43,616 bases of DNA from Paraburkholderia mimosarum LMG 23256 = NBRC 106338 (GTDB lineage Bacteria; Pseudomonadota; Gammaproteobacteria; Burkholderiales; Burkholderiaceae), in contig NZ_BBJJ01000058.1 in the NCBI RefSeq assembly GCF_000739815.1, forward strand, positions 1-43,616. The letters are read 5' to 3'. The notes below the pieces were generated by a model that searched no databases, was not told the DNA's origin, and saw only the letters and a program-made list of their open reading frames with translations. Numbering within the stretch: position 1 is the stretch's first letter; each line of letters starts with the position of its first letter. This document shows, piece after piece, positions 33,550 to 41,432 of the stretch. The position numbers were made by a program, and so were the translations under genes.

Positions 33550-33933
33550 TCAAGGCCCGCTGCCCCGACTCGTTCGCAGCGTGAGTTTGTTCGACACTTC
33601 CGTGACTCCGCGGACCGACTGTGCTGCGTCGCCGGCCCGCTGAATTTGCGATTCACGCGGCACCGATCCCGTCAACGTCACGACGCCGTCGCGTGCCGTG
33701 ACGTGAATGTTCGACGAATTGAGCCCGGTCGTGCGCGTGAAGGCCCGGCGGACATCACGCACCAGCGCACTATCCGGGCGGCTCGCCTGCGAAGCCGCCG
33801 CGGCCGGCTCGGCCTGCGCGGATGCAGCGTCAGACGCACCGGTGCCGGTTTGTGCGTTCGCGAACGTCGCGCAGACAGCGATGCCCCCCACCAACATCGC
33901 GACGATCCAATTTTTCATATCGTTTGCATTCAT
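33550..33933 (-). CDS. BON domain-containing periplasmic protein
   Basis: A 127-residue protein with a clear signal peptide (MKNWIVAMLVGGIAVCATFANA, cleavage before QTG). An Ala/Ser-rich linker follows, then one BON domain (about 55-122) with SALVRDVRRAFTRTTGLNSSNIHV, DGVVTLTGSVPRE and VRGVTEVSNKL. AGGAG lies 7 bases before the ATG. Closely similar to the BON protein at 31522-31896, so the pair looks duplicated around the AraC gene. Convergent with that gene. Confidence 0.9.
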   Translation of the reverse strand: MNANDMKNWIVAMLVGGIAVCATFANAQTGTGASDAASAQAEPAAAASQASRPDSALVRDVRRAFTRTTGLNSSNIHVTARDGVVTLTGSVPRESQIQRAGDAAQSVRGVTEVSNKLTLRTSRGSGP

Positions 33934-34304
33934 GCTTGCGCTCCTGTGACGGCTTTGGCAACAACCGTTCCACGCATTCGCGCCGACGTGAATCGTTCAT
34001 GCGGCACGCTTCCCGCGTGGGGCACATCCATCCTGGCGGAAAATGCGCGGTCGCGGATTTTGAGTGGCCGTTCGCAAGGCCGGCGGGACCGTGTCCGAAC
34101 GCCAAGTGCGAATCGGCGCGCCATCACGATCGTTCAAGACGCGCGCGGCCGTTGCGCGTAGCCTCGGCCTGGTCGCAGTCCTCCATGGCGTCGCGCGTGC
34201 TACCCGCTTGGCGCAGCATCGTTGACCATGGGGGTGAATCTGTGGCCGTAGATGATGCACGTCGACTATGGCGCGCGAACTAACCTGTGGAGAAGGGTGC
34301 AGCG

Positions 34305-34685
34305 ATGAATCCATTTGCCGAATCATTCAATCTCGAAGCCGCATTCAGCGACGTGAACGAATATTGGTCACCGAAAGTCGTGGCCCAGGTCAACGATCAA
34401 TACGTAAAGATCGCGAAAGTGCGCGGCCAGTTCGTGTGGCACGATCATGCGCACGAAGATGAATTGTTCTTCGTCGTTCGCGGCCATCTGAAAATCGAAT
34501 ACGAACACGGTCGTGCGGTCGAATTGCCGGCAGGTTCGATGCACGTGGTGCCTCGCGGCACGCTGCACAACCCGGTGGCCCAGGACGAATGCTGGATCGT
34601 GCTGATCGAGCCGGTGCAGACGAAGCATACGGGCGACATCGAGTCGCCGATGGCGAAAACGGTCGAGGAGCAGTTGCGTCGCTAA
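34305..34685 (+). CDS. Single-domain cupin protein
   Basis: A 126-residue cupin. Motif 1 includes FVWHDHAHEDELFFVVRG with His and Glu ligands, and motif 2 includes the ELPAGSMHVVPRGTLHNP stretch. It probably binds a divalent metal; such stand-alone cupins are isomerases, dioxygenases or ligand sensors, and the substrate is not evident. A damaged relative of this gene lies at 43450-43545. It is 90 bases upstream of the LysR gene in the same direction. Confidence 0.9.
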   Translation: MNPFAESFNLEAAFSDVNEYWSPKVVAQVNDQYVKIAKVRGQFVWHDHAHEDELFFVVRGHLKIEYEHGRAVELPAGSMHVVPRGTLHNPVAQDECWIVLIEPVQTKHTGDIESPMAKTVEEQLRR

Positions 34686-34775
34686 CGACGTACCGCATCT
34701 AAGCGTTACGCGCTTGCATTTACCAGGAGAATCGCCCACGATCGAGATTCATTCTTCCACTATCCGGCAGGGTCC

Positions 34776-35675
34776 ATGAACCGCCTGGAAGCCATGGCCG
34801 TCCTCGTTTCGGTCGCCGATGCGGGCAGTCTCTCGGCTGCCGCACGGCGCCTCGACATGCCGCTCGCAACGGTCAGCCGCAAGGTGGGAGAACTGGAATC
34901 GCACCTCAAGACGCGCCTCTTTCACCGCACGACCCGAAAGCTTTCATTGACGGAGGCCGGGAGCGCTTACGTGGCCGCCTGCCGGCGCATTCTCGAAGAC
35001 ATCGGTGAAGCCGAGCGCGCCGCAACGGGCGAATACGCCGCGCCCAGGGGAGAACTCGTGGTCACCGCGCCCATCGCGTTTGGCCGCTTGCATGCGGTGC
35101 CGGTGATCGCGGAGTTTCTCGCGCACTATCCCGAGATCGACATCAATCTCGTGCTTACCGATCGTGTAGTTCACCTGATGGATGAGCACGCGGACGTCGC
35201 GATCCGCATTGGCGAGTTGCCCGATAGCACGCTGGTCGCGACGCGAGTCGGCGCGGTCCGCCGGGTCATCTGCGCAAGCCCCGCCTATCTCGCGGCGCAT
35301 GGCACCCCCGCCGTCCCCGCGGATGTCGCCGGTCACCCGTGCATTGCCTTCGAGGCCCTGGCGTCCGTGCGCGCGTGGTCTTTCGGCTCCGGGAAGTCGG
35401 CGCAGTCCGTGCCGGTTCATTCGCGACTCGCCGTCAATACGGCGGACGCCGCCATCAACGCCGCGATTCTCGGCGTGGGGCTGATACGTGTGCTCTCCTA
35501 CCAGGTTGCGGACGCCGTGCGTGCCAACGAGCTTCGCGTCGTGCTCGACGCATTCGAAGCGGCGCCGCTGCCCGTCAGTCTCGTGCATGCCGGACAAGCG
35601 CCCCTGCCGTTGAAGCTGCGCGCGTTTCTCGATTACATGTCGCCACGGCTCAAGGCTCGCATGGCCGCCATTTGA
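34776..35675 (+). CDS. LysR-family transcriptional regulator
   Basis: A 299-residue full-length LysR protein. The N-terminal helix-turn-helix spans about 3-60 (ADAGSLSAAARRLDMPLATVSRKVGELE and the TTRKLSLTEAG wing), followed by the effector domain (VTAPIAFGRLHAVPVIAEFL, ASPAYLAAHG). It belongs to the subgroup that commonly regulates a nearby SDR, and an SDR follows at 35926 in the same direction. Regulation of that gene or of the cupin upstream is inference. Confidence 0.93.
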   Translation: MNRLEAMAVLVSVADAGSLSAAARRLDMPLATVSRKVGELESHLKTRLFHRTTRKLSLTEAGSAYVAACRRILEDIGEAERAATGEYAAPRGELVVTAPIAFGRLHAVPVIAEFLAHYPEIDINLVLTDRVVHLMDEHADVAIRIGELPDSTLVATRVGAVRRVICASPAYLAAHGTPAVPADVAGHPCIAFEALASVRAWSFGSGKSAQSVPVHSRLAVNTADAAINAAILGVGLIRVLSYQVADAVRANELRVVLDAFEAAPLPVSLVHAGQAPLPLKLRAFLDYMSPRLKARMAAI

Positions 35676-35925
35676 ATTCCCCTCGTCATCGACGGCCAAT
35701 ATCGAGCGTTTCGTGCGCGCCGCGCACGCAGGCAAAGGAGCTTCGATCCCCGAACTGGCGCTCTTCTGACTTCCAGGCGTCATGGCGCTCGACTTGTTCC
35801 CTCGCGTCACAACTGTTTGTCCGCGCCTGGTATTCAAAACCGGAGCGCGGATGCGTAGATTGACCGTCATCGGTGCAGCAAGCAGCCCGATCAGATCGCA
35901 GGTCCAACTTACTTCGAGGTTCGAT

Positions 35926-36636
35926 ATGAGCAACTCATCCAAAGTCGTCGTCGTCACGGGCGCATCGCAAGGCATCGGCGCGGAAACTGCCAGGGCATTC
36001 CGCACACTGGGCTACAACGTGGTCGCGACGTCGCGCAACATCAAGCAGACCGACGATGAAAATCTCGTGGCCGTGGCCGGCGACATCGCCGACCCGGCCA
36101 CGGCTCGCCGTGTGATCGAGACGGCCGTGTCGCGCTTTGGCCGCGTCGATACTCTCGTCAACAACGCTGGCATCTTCGTGGCAAAGCCGTTCACGCAATA
36201 CACGGCGGAAGACTACGCCACGATCACGGGCATCAATCTCGGCGGTTTCTTCCATATCACGCAGCTCGCCATTGCCGAAATGGAAAAGCAGCAGAGCGGA
36301 CACGTCGTCACGATCACGACGACGCTCGTCGATCACGCGATCGACGGCGTGCCGTCGGTGCTGGCCTCGCTGACCAAGGGCGGTCTCGCGGCCGCAACGC
36401 GCTCGCTTGCCATCGAGTACGCAAAGCGCGGCATTCGTGCAAACGCGGTTTCTCCCGGCATCATCAAGTCGCCGATGCACGCGCCCGAAACCCATGCGGC
36501 GCTTGGCGCGCTGCATCCGATGGGCCATATGGGCGAGATGAGCGATATCGTGAACGCCATCCTCTACCTCGATTCGGCACCGTTCGTGACGGGCGAGATC
36601 CTCCACGTGGACGGCGGCCAGATCGCCGGGCACTGA
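35926..36636 (+). CDS. SDR-family protein lacking the canonical catalytic Tyr
   Basis: A 236-residue short-chain dehydrogenase fold. The cofactor motif TGASQGIG (11-18) and NNAG (79-82) are intact, and K151 occupies the active-site Lys position. Four residues earlier, where Tyr is expected (YxxxK), the sequence SVLASLTKGG has Ala147, and the Ser site lies in an ITTT stretch. The rest (RANAVSPGIIKSPMH, TGEILHVDGG) is normal, so this is probably a family-level variant, not a sequencing error. It may bind NAD(P)H without standard reduction, or use another residue. The substrate is unknown. Confidence 0.9.
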   Translation: MSNSSKVVVVTGASQGIGAETARAFRTLGYNVVATSRNIKQTDDENLVAVAGDIADPATARRVIETAVSRFGRVDTLVNNAGIFVAKPFTQYTAEDYATITGINLGGFFHITQLAIAEMEKQQSGHVVTITTTLVDHAIDGVPSVLASLTKGGLAAATRSLAIEYAKRGIRANAVSPGIIKSPMHAPETHAALGALHPMGHMGEMSDIVNAILYLDSAPFVTGEILHVDGGQIAGH

Positions 36637-36779
36637 GGCGCATTGCACCGCACCGAGCCGATACGGAGCGCCGGGCGCTGGCGCTCCTCCCAATCGTCGC
36701 CTCACGCGTGACCTCAATCGTGACAGCAGGCGTTTTGCGTTTCCTGATGGAGGACACGTATCTGCCGCGCGCCCAGGCT

Positions 36780-37187
36780 TCAGGGCTCGCGGGCGAACAC
36801 CTCGCGCGCCGCGAACAGGCCGTTGAGCGCAGCGGGAAATCCCGCGTACAGGGCCATCTGCATGATCGTCTCGACGATCTCCTCGCGCGTGAGCCCCACA
36901 TTCAGGCCTGCGGCAAGATGCACCTTGAGCTGCGGCTGCGCGTGGCCGATGGCCGTGAGCGCCGCGATGGTGGCGATTTCGCGCGAGCGCAAGTCGAGGC
37001 CGGGCCTCGCGTAGATGTCGCCAAAGCCAAACTCGAGCAAATACTGGGCGAAATCCGGCGCAATGTCGGCAAGCGACTGAATCACGTTCTCGCCGGCGCG
37101 GCCGTCAATCGCCGACAACATGCGCCGGCCTCTTGCGAGGCGGCTTTCCTGCTGGGCGGCGCTGGCCGCTTTCGTCGTTTCGTGCAT
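36780..37187 (-). CDS. Carboxymuconolactone decarboxylase-family protein
   Basis: A 135-residue all-helical CMD/AhpD-like protein. The core reads LRSREIATIAALTAIGHAQPQLKVHLAAGLNVGLTREEIVETIMQMALYAGFPAALNGL, with the conserved His and Glu of gamma-carboxymuconolactone decarboxylases and no CxxC pair, so it is not an AhpD peroxidase. AAAGGA precedes the ATG. Its start lies inside the end of the upstream MerR gene (83-base overlap, different frame), so the two are translationally linked. Confidence 0.87.
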   Translation of the reverse strand: MHETTKAASAAQQESRLARGRRMLSAIDGRAGENVIQSLADIAPDFAQYLLEFGFGDIYARPGLDLRSREIATIAALTAIGHAQPQLKVHLAAGLNVGLTREEIVETIMQMALYAGFPAALNGLFAAREVFAREP

Positions 37188-37548
37188 TCTCGTTCCTTTG
37201 CATGGCGTGGACATAACCTTCGATCTTTTTGTCGAGGACGAGAAGACACGCCTCCAGTTCGGCCACTTGCGCACGCACCGCGTCGCGATGCGCAGCCAGC
37301 AATTCGCCACGCTCGCGCTCGGTTGCCGGGCCCGCCGCGCGCAGTTGCGCGTAGCGCAGCATGCCCTGGATCGGCATGCCCGTGGTTTTCAGGCGTCCCA
37401 GGAAACCGATCCAGTCGAGCACCGAGCGGTCGTAGGCGCGCTGGCCCGTCTCGTCGCGCACGGCATAGGGAATCAGCCCGATGCGCTCGTAATAGCGGAT
37501 CGTGTGGGCCGAAAGGCCCGTGAGCGCGGCCAGTTCGCCAATCTTCAT
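37105..37548 (-). CDS. MerR-family transcriptional regulator
   Basis: A 147-residue MerR protein with the winged helix-turn-helix at the N-terminus (MKIGELAALTGLSAHTIRYYERIGLIPY), followed by a coiled-coil dimer helix (about 80-120). There is no Cys-rich metal loop, so it looks like a redox- or organic-ligand-type regulator. The last about 28 residues are basic and Pro/Arg-rich and encode the overlap with the CMD gene, so the natural protein may function mainly through the first 120 residues. It probably controls the overlapping CMD gene and itself. Confidence 0.9.
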   Translation of the reverse strand: MKIGELAALTGLSAHTIRYYERIGLIPYAVRDETGQRAYDRSVLDWIGFLGRLKTTGMPIQGMLRYAQLRAAGPATERERGELLAAHRDAVRAQVAELEACLLVLDKKIEGYVHAMQRNENARNDESGQRRPAGKPPRKRPAHVVGD

Positions 37549-37644
37549 GCGCTTCTCCTCATCGACGTGAAGGATGTTGAGACTTCGAGTGCACTCCAGG
37601 TCAAGCTTTTTTTTCGACCCGCGGTGCGATCCGCAGGCCGCTCC

Positions 37645-38616
37645 TCAACCGTCGCTGCTGCCGAACTTCGCCCGATACGCCGTTGGGCTGGTGAGTGCAA
37701 TCCGCCTGAAGTGCCGCCGCATCGATTCCTCGGACCCAAAGCCCGCAAGCTCGGCCACACGTGCGATGGTAAGGCGCGGCCGAGACTCCAGCAGATCGCG
37801 CGCCACGGCCACGCGTTCGCGCAGGACCCATTCATACGGCCCCATGCCGGTCGCCTCGCGAAACTGGCGTTGCAGCGTGCGTGGACTCATCGCCGCCCTG
37901 GCCGCCAGCGATTCGATACTGTGCGCGCGGCGCGGATTCGCGCGCACCCAATCCATCAGCCGCGCGAGGCGGCTGCCTTCGTCGCGCGGCATGGGACGCG
38001 GCACGAATTGCGCCTGACCACCCTCTCGATGCGGCGCAACCACGAGCCGCTGCGCCACGCGGTTGGCCACCGCGCCCCCATGATCGCGCCGCACGAGGTG
38101 CAGCAGCATATCGAGCCCGGCGGCGGACCCCGCCGAAGTCAGAATCTGCCCCTCATCGACATAGAGCGCGTACGGCTCAACGCGAACGTCTGGATAGCGC
38201 TGTTGCAAGCGCTCCGCATAGCGCCAGTGGGTCGTTGCACGCTTGCCGTCAAGCACGCCCGCAGCCGCGAGCACGAATACGCCAGAACAGATCGAGCACA
38301 GACGCGCCCCGCGCGCGTAAGCGGCGCGCAGCTTCCTGAGCAGCGGCGCGGGCGGGCTCTCGTCCGGATCGCGCCAGCCCGGTATGACGATGGTTTGCGC
38401 CCGGTCGAGCATGGCGAGCGTATAGGGCGCTTGCAGCGTGATTCCACCCGCTGCCCGCAGGGGTCCCCGCTCCGCTGCGCACACCGCGAAGCGATACCAG
38501 TCGACGCCCAGTTCCGGCCGCTCGAGTGCGAAGAACTCCGTCACGCAGCCGAATTCAAAGGTGCAAAGCTTGTCGTAGGCAAGCGCCGCAACTAGATGTG
38601 TGGTCGATTCGTTCAT
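37645..38616 (-). CDS. GlxA-family transcriptional regulator (DJ-1/PfpI domain plus AraC DNA-binding domain)
   Basis: A 323-residue fusion. Residues about 5-190 form a DJ-1/PfpI-like domain with the nucleophile-elbow-like segment LCSICSGVFVLAAAG near 110. Residues about 225-320 hold two AraC helix-turn-helix motifs (SIESLAARAAMSPRTLQRQFR and RVAELAGFGSEESMRRHFR). Such FtrA/GlxA proteins are ligand-sensing regulators. It is divergent from the rhodanese gene, its most likely target. A perfect 8-bp inverted repeat lies immediately before the start codon. Confidence 0.93.
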   Translation of the reverse strand: MNESTTHLVAALAYDKLCTFEFGCVTEFFALERPELGVDWYRFAVCAAERGPLRAAGGITLQAPYTLAMLDRAQTIVIPGWRDPDESPPAPLLRKLRAAYARGARLCSICSGVFVLAAAGVLDGKRATTHWRYAERLQQRYPDVRVEPYALYVDEGQILTSAGSAAGLDMLLHLVRRDHGGAVANRVAQRLVVAPHREGGQAQFVPRPMPRDEGSRLARLMDWVRANPRRAHSIESLAARAAMSPRTLQRQFREATGMGPYEWVLRERVAVARDLLESRPRLTIARVAELAGFGSEESMRRHFRRIALTSPTAYRAKFGSSDG

Positions 38617-38649
38617 GGCGCGATGTTACCGGATATTGGCAATCGCGCC
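38617..38649. promoter_or_regulatory. Inverted repeat abutting the GlxA-type regulator start codon
   Basis: GGCGCGAT (38617-38624) and ATCGCGCC (38642-38649) are exact complements separated by 17 bases, in the 100-bp divergent spacer. It could be an operator for the regulator, or a hairpin in its mRNA leader that masks the ribosome site. Confidence 0.5.
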
Positions 38650-38716
38650 GGTGGCATGGCGTGCGGCATGCCTCGCACAATAAGGACTCTGTTAAACGAC
38701 ACTCAGGAGCCAGATC

Positions 38717-39121
38717 ATGTCGCCGGTATTCACCGTTCCCGCTGCCGAAAGCACCGATGCACTCGCGCATTTCACCGCATCGCTGCACTTCGAAACCGAC
38801 TGCGCCGACGTCCATTCCGCAATCACAGGCCCAGAGCCCGCGGACTTCGTGCTACTCGACGTGCGCAGCCCTGCGCTCTATGCGAGCGGCCACCTACCGG
38901 GCGCAGTCAACCTGCCACATGGCAAGATCGTTGCATCGAAACTCGCCGCTTATCCCGCCGAGACGTTATTCGTGACGTACTGTGCCGGGCCGCATTGCAA
39001 TGGCGCGACGCGCGGTGCGATTCGCCTCGCGCAGCTCGGGAGACCCGTAAAGTTGATGATCGGCGGCATAACGGGCTGGCTCGACGAAGGCTTCGAGCTC
39101 GCCATCGAAGAACCCGCATAA
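38717..39121 (+). CDS. Rhodanese-like sulfurtransferase
   Basis: A 134-residue single rhodanese domain. The entry motif LLDVRSPALYASGHLPGAVNLPH and the active-site loop starting at Cys89 (YCAGPHCNGA) are present. Such proteins carry persulfide sulfur between donors and acceptors in the cytosol. AGGAG precedes the ATG. It is divergent from the GlxA-type regulator and probably regulated by it; no sulfur-metabolism genes are adjacent. Confidence 0.92.
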   Translation: MSPVFTVPAAESTDALAHFTASLHFETDCADVHSAITGPEPADFVLLDVRSPALYASGHLPGAVNLPHGKIVASKLAAYPAETLFVTYCAGPHCNGATRGAIRLAQLGRPVKLMIGGITGWLDEGFELAIEEPA

Positions 39122-39182
39122 ACACCGCCCGCGCGCGTTTGGTACGCTTCGCGCCACCCAGCCGCACCGCGAACACTACCAT

Positions 39183-39782
39183 TCATCGGTCGAACGCGAT
39201 CAAGTCCTTGAAGATCAGGTGACCCCAGCTTTTCCCGCGCGCATGCACCAGGAGTCCGCCTTCAGAAAGCCTGCCGAGTTGGATGTGCGCGAAACCGAGC
39301 TTTTCCGCAAGCGTACCAATCTCCGCTGCAGCGTCGTCATCGTCGCTCGCCAGGAACACCACCCTCCTGCCACCGTGTACGGCCGGGTCCTGGCCAAGGA
39401 CGGCAGCGACCAGATGGTTGAAGCCTTTCACCACTCTGGCTCCGGTGAACACCTTCGCGATGAAAGCAGAGGACGGGCGACCGCCCAGTTGCTCGAGCGG
39501 GGCCTGCGTGTTCATCGCGTCGATGACGGTCTTCCCCTTCCAGTTGTGCAGTGCTTTTGCGACCTCCGGGTGCGACTCGAAACGGACTGCCAAAAAGATG
39601 ATGTCCGCCTTGACGGCTTCCGCCAGGGTTTTGGGAATGATCGTAGGTCCGATCGCGGCCGCATCGGCTGCAAAGCTCTCGGGGTCGCGCGTAGTTGCAA
39701 CGGCCACTTCGATGCCGTTGCGGGCGAACGCCTTGGCAAGCGCGTGGCCGATCTTGCCGAAGCCAACGATGGCGTAGTTCAT
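39183..39782 (-). CDS. NADP-dependent oxidoreductase, F420-dependent NADP reductase-like
   Basis: A 199-residue Rossmann-fold protein. The dinucleotide motif GFGKIGHALA is at 7-16, with a basic/Thr segment (ATTRDPESF) downstream that favours NADP. Middle segments IIFLAVRFESHPEVAKAL and TVIDAMNTQAP and the late VVKGFNHLVAAVL are typical of the F420-dependent NADP reductase superfamily, though most bacterial members do not use F420. AAGGAG lies just before the ATG. It is the last of three genes transcribed together with two SDRs. Confidence 0.9.
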   Translation of the reverse strand: MNYAIVGFGKIGHALAKAFARNGIEVAVATTRDPESFAADAAAIGPTIIPKTLAEAVKADIIFLAVRFESHPEVAKALHNWKGKTVIDAMNTQAPLEQLGGRPSSAFIAKVFTGARVVKGFNHLVAAVLGQDPAVHGGRRVVFLASDDDDAAAEIGTLAEKLGFAHIQLGRLSEGGLLVHARGKSWGHLIFKDLIAFDR

Positions 39783-39809
39783 AGGTTTCTCCTTCGTTTC
39801 CCGGCGCGG

Positions 39810-40577
39810 TCAGAGCTTGTAACCGCCGCTCGCTTCAATCGTTTGGCCGGTCACCCAATGGCCGTCATCGGAGGCCAGGAACGCCACGACGGCGGCGATT
39901 TCCGAAGGCTCGCCAAAGCGGCCCAGTGCGATTTGGGCCTCGGCCGCCTTGACGAGTTCGGGATTCTGCCGAAAATCGGCGTTCGCATCCGTCCGCGTGA
40001 ATCCCGGCGCTACGGCGTTCGCGGTGATGCCACGCGGCCCCAGCTCGATTGCGAGCGTATGGGTCAGGGTGTTGATGGCCGCTTTCGCCATCGAGTAGAC
40101 GGGCGCCGCCGTCACGGGCTTCGTGGCGGCAGCGGAAGAAATGTTGATGATGCGTCCACCATCGGCGAGACGATCGAGAGCGGCCTGAATGATGAAGAAG
40201 GGCGCGCGGGCGTAGACCGCCATCAGGGTGTCCCAACTCTCCGGCGTCGCGTCCTTGAAGCCAACCCAGCCGGAATTGCCAGCGTTGTTGACCAGAATGT
40301 CGAGGGCTTTGCTTCCGTTGCGCTTGGTGAACTCGTCGTCGAGTCTCTCGAACAAGGCCGGGACGGTCACCGGATCAACGAGATCCGCATGGATCGCGAA
40401 CGCGGTGCCCCCCGCTTTCTCGATGGCCGCGATCGCCTCCTGGGCGCTGGATTTGCTGGCGTTGTACGTGAGCGCGACAGTCGCACCGTCCTTTGCAAGA
40501 CGTTCTGCGATGGCGCGGCCAATGCCCCGTGATGCCCCGGTAACGAGCGCTGTTTTGCCCTGTAGCGATTGTGTCAT
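39810..40577 (-). CDS. SDR-family oxidoreductase
   Basis: A 255-residue classical SDR. TGASRGIG is at 13-20, NNAG near 97, the catalytic Ser in INISSAAA, the Tyr/Lys in VYSMAKAAI near 155, and a C-terminal TGQTIEASGG. The YNASKSSAQE segment after the second strand suggests an NADP-preferring, FabG-like enzyme. AGGAG precedes the ATG. It lies 13 bases downstream of another SDR and 27 upstream of the NADP reductase-like gene, one operon. Substrate unknown. Confidence 0.93.
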   Translation of the reverse strand: MTQSLQGKTALVTGASRGIGRAIAERLAKDGATVALTYNASKSSAQEAIAAIEKAGGTAFAIHADLVDPVTVPALFERLDDEFTKRNGSKALDILVNNAGNSGWVGFKDATPESWDTLMAVYARAPFFIIQAALDRLADGGRIINISSAAATKPVTAAPVYSMAKAAINTLTHTLAIELGPRGITANAVAPGFTRTDANADFRQNPELVKAAEAQIALGRFGEPSEIAAVVAFLASDDGHWVTGQTIEASGGYKL

Positions 40578-40590
40578 TTGATCTTTCTCC

Positions 40591-41325
40591 TCAGAGTTGT
40601 GCCAGGCCACCGTCAACGGCGACCTCGCTGGCGGTCATGAAGCTGCTGTCCGACGACGCGAGAAAGGCGGCGACCGCCCCGATCTCCGCCGGTTCGGCCA
40701 TACGCTGAAGCGGCGTCATCGCACCGTAGGCCTTCTGGCCCTCTTCGCCCAGCGCCTCCCTGGCTAGTTCGGTCGCCGTCGCCCCGGGCGACAGCACGTT
40801 GACCCGGATGCCGGTGCCCTTCAGGTCCTCCGCCCAGGTCCGGGCGAGGTTGCGCACCGCTGCCTTGCTCGCGCTGTAGGCCGAGAATCCAGGGGCTCCC
40901 GTGGTGCCGGCGCTCGATCCGGTCAGGATGATCGATCCGCCTCTTCCCATCAGCGGCAGCGCCTGCTGGACCGTAAAGATCGTCCCCTTCACATTGGTGT
41001 CGAAGGTGTCATCAATGTGCGCAGCGGTGATCTGGCCGAGAGGAAGCGGGCTTCCCGTCCCAGCATTGGCGAAGACGATGTCGAGGCTTCCGCGCTCGGC
41101 CTTGACCGCCGTGTAGAGCCGGTCGAGGTCGGCCAGGTTGGAGACCGAGCCGTTCACTGCGCGGGCGTTCGGCCCGAGGTCGGCCATAGCGGCGTCGAGC
41201 GATTTCTGCCGGCGGCCGAAGATGAAGACGAAGGCGCCCTCCTCGATGAAACGCCTGGCGGCGGCGCGGCCGATACCCGTGCCGCCACCTGTGATCACGG
41301 CGGTCTTTCCATTGAGTCTGTTCAT
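40591..41325 (-). CDS. SDR-family oxidoreductase, paralog of the SDR at 954
   Basis: A 244-residue classical SDR with TGGGTGIG near residue 12, FANAGTG, ILTGSSAG and YSASKAAVR, and the C-terminal VAVDGG. It is closely related to the SDR at 954-1718 across the whole length. The ATG at 41325 is chosen because GAAGG lies 10 bases upstream; an in-frame ATG 9 bases earlier is possible. It is first in a three-gene operon and divergent from the LysR at 41433, probably its regulator. Confidence 0.93.
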   Translation of the reverse strand: MNRLNGKTAVITGGGTGIGRAAARRFIEEGAFVFIFGRRQKSLDAAMADLGPNARAVNGSVSNLADLDRLYTAVKAERGSLDIVFANAGTGSPLPLGQITAAHIDDTFDTNVKGTIFTVQQALPLMGRGGSIILTGSSAGTTGAPGFSAYSASKAAVRNLARTWAEDLKGTGIRVNVLSPGATATELAREALGEEGQKAYGAMTPLQRMAEPAEIGAVAAFLASSDSSFMTASEVAVDGGLAQL

Positions 41326-41432
41326 GGCATGCATCCTTCGAAACAAAAGTCGACAAGGAAGATTGTGGATCTCTTGATTCATGAAGCCAATTGACGAAAG
41401 ATGTATGTCTGCGATCTACTCTTTAGATACCT

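Noticed and set aside
35701..35769. Short plus-strand frame ending HAGKGASIPELALF between the LysR and SDR genes
   Set aside because: It looks protein-like but is about 22 codons long and lacks a start; it cannot be separated from chance.
37120..38595. 491-codon plus-strand frame opposite MerR and GlxA regulators
   Set aside because: It spans two well-supported minus-strand regulators and the spacer between them; His/Arg-rich composition is typical of antisense frames.
39219..40532. 437-codon plus-strand frame opposite the reductase and SDR genes
   Set aside because: It is antisense to two genes with intact cofactor and catalytic motifs.
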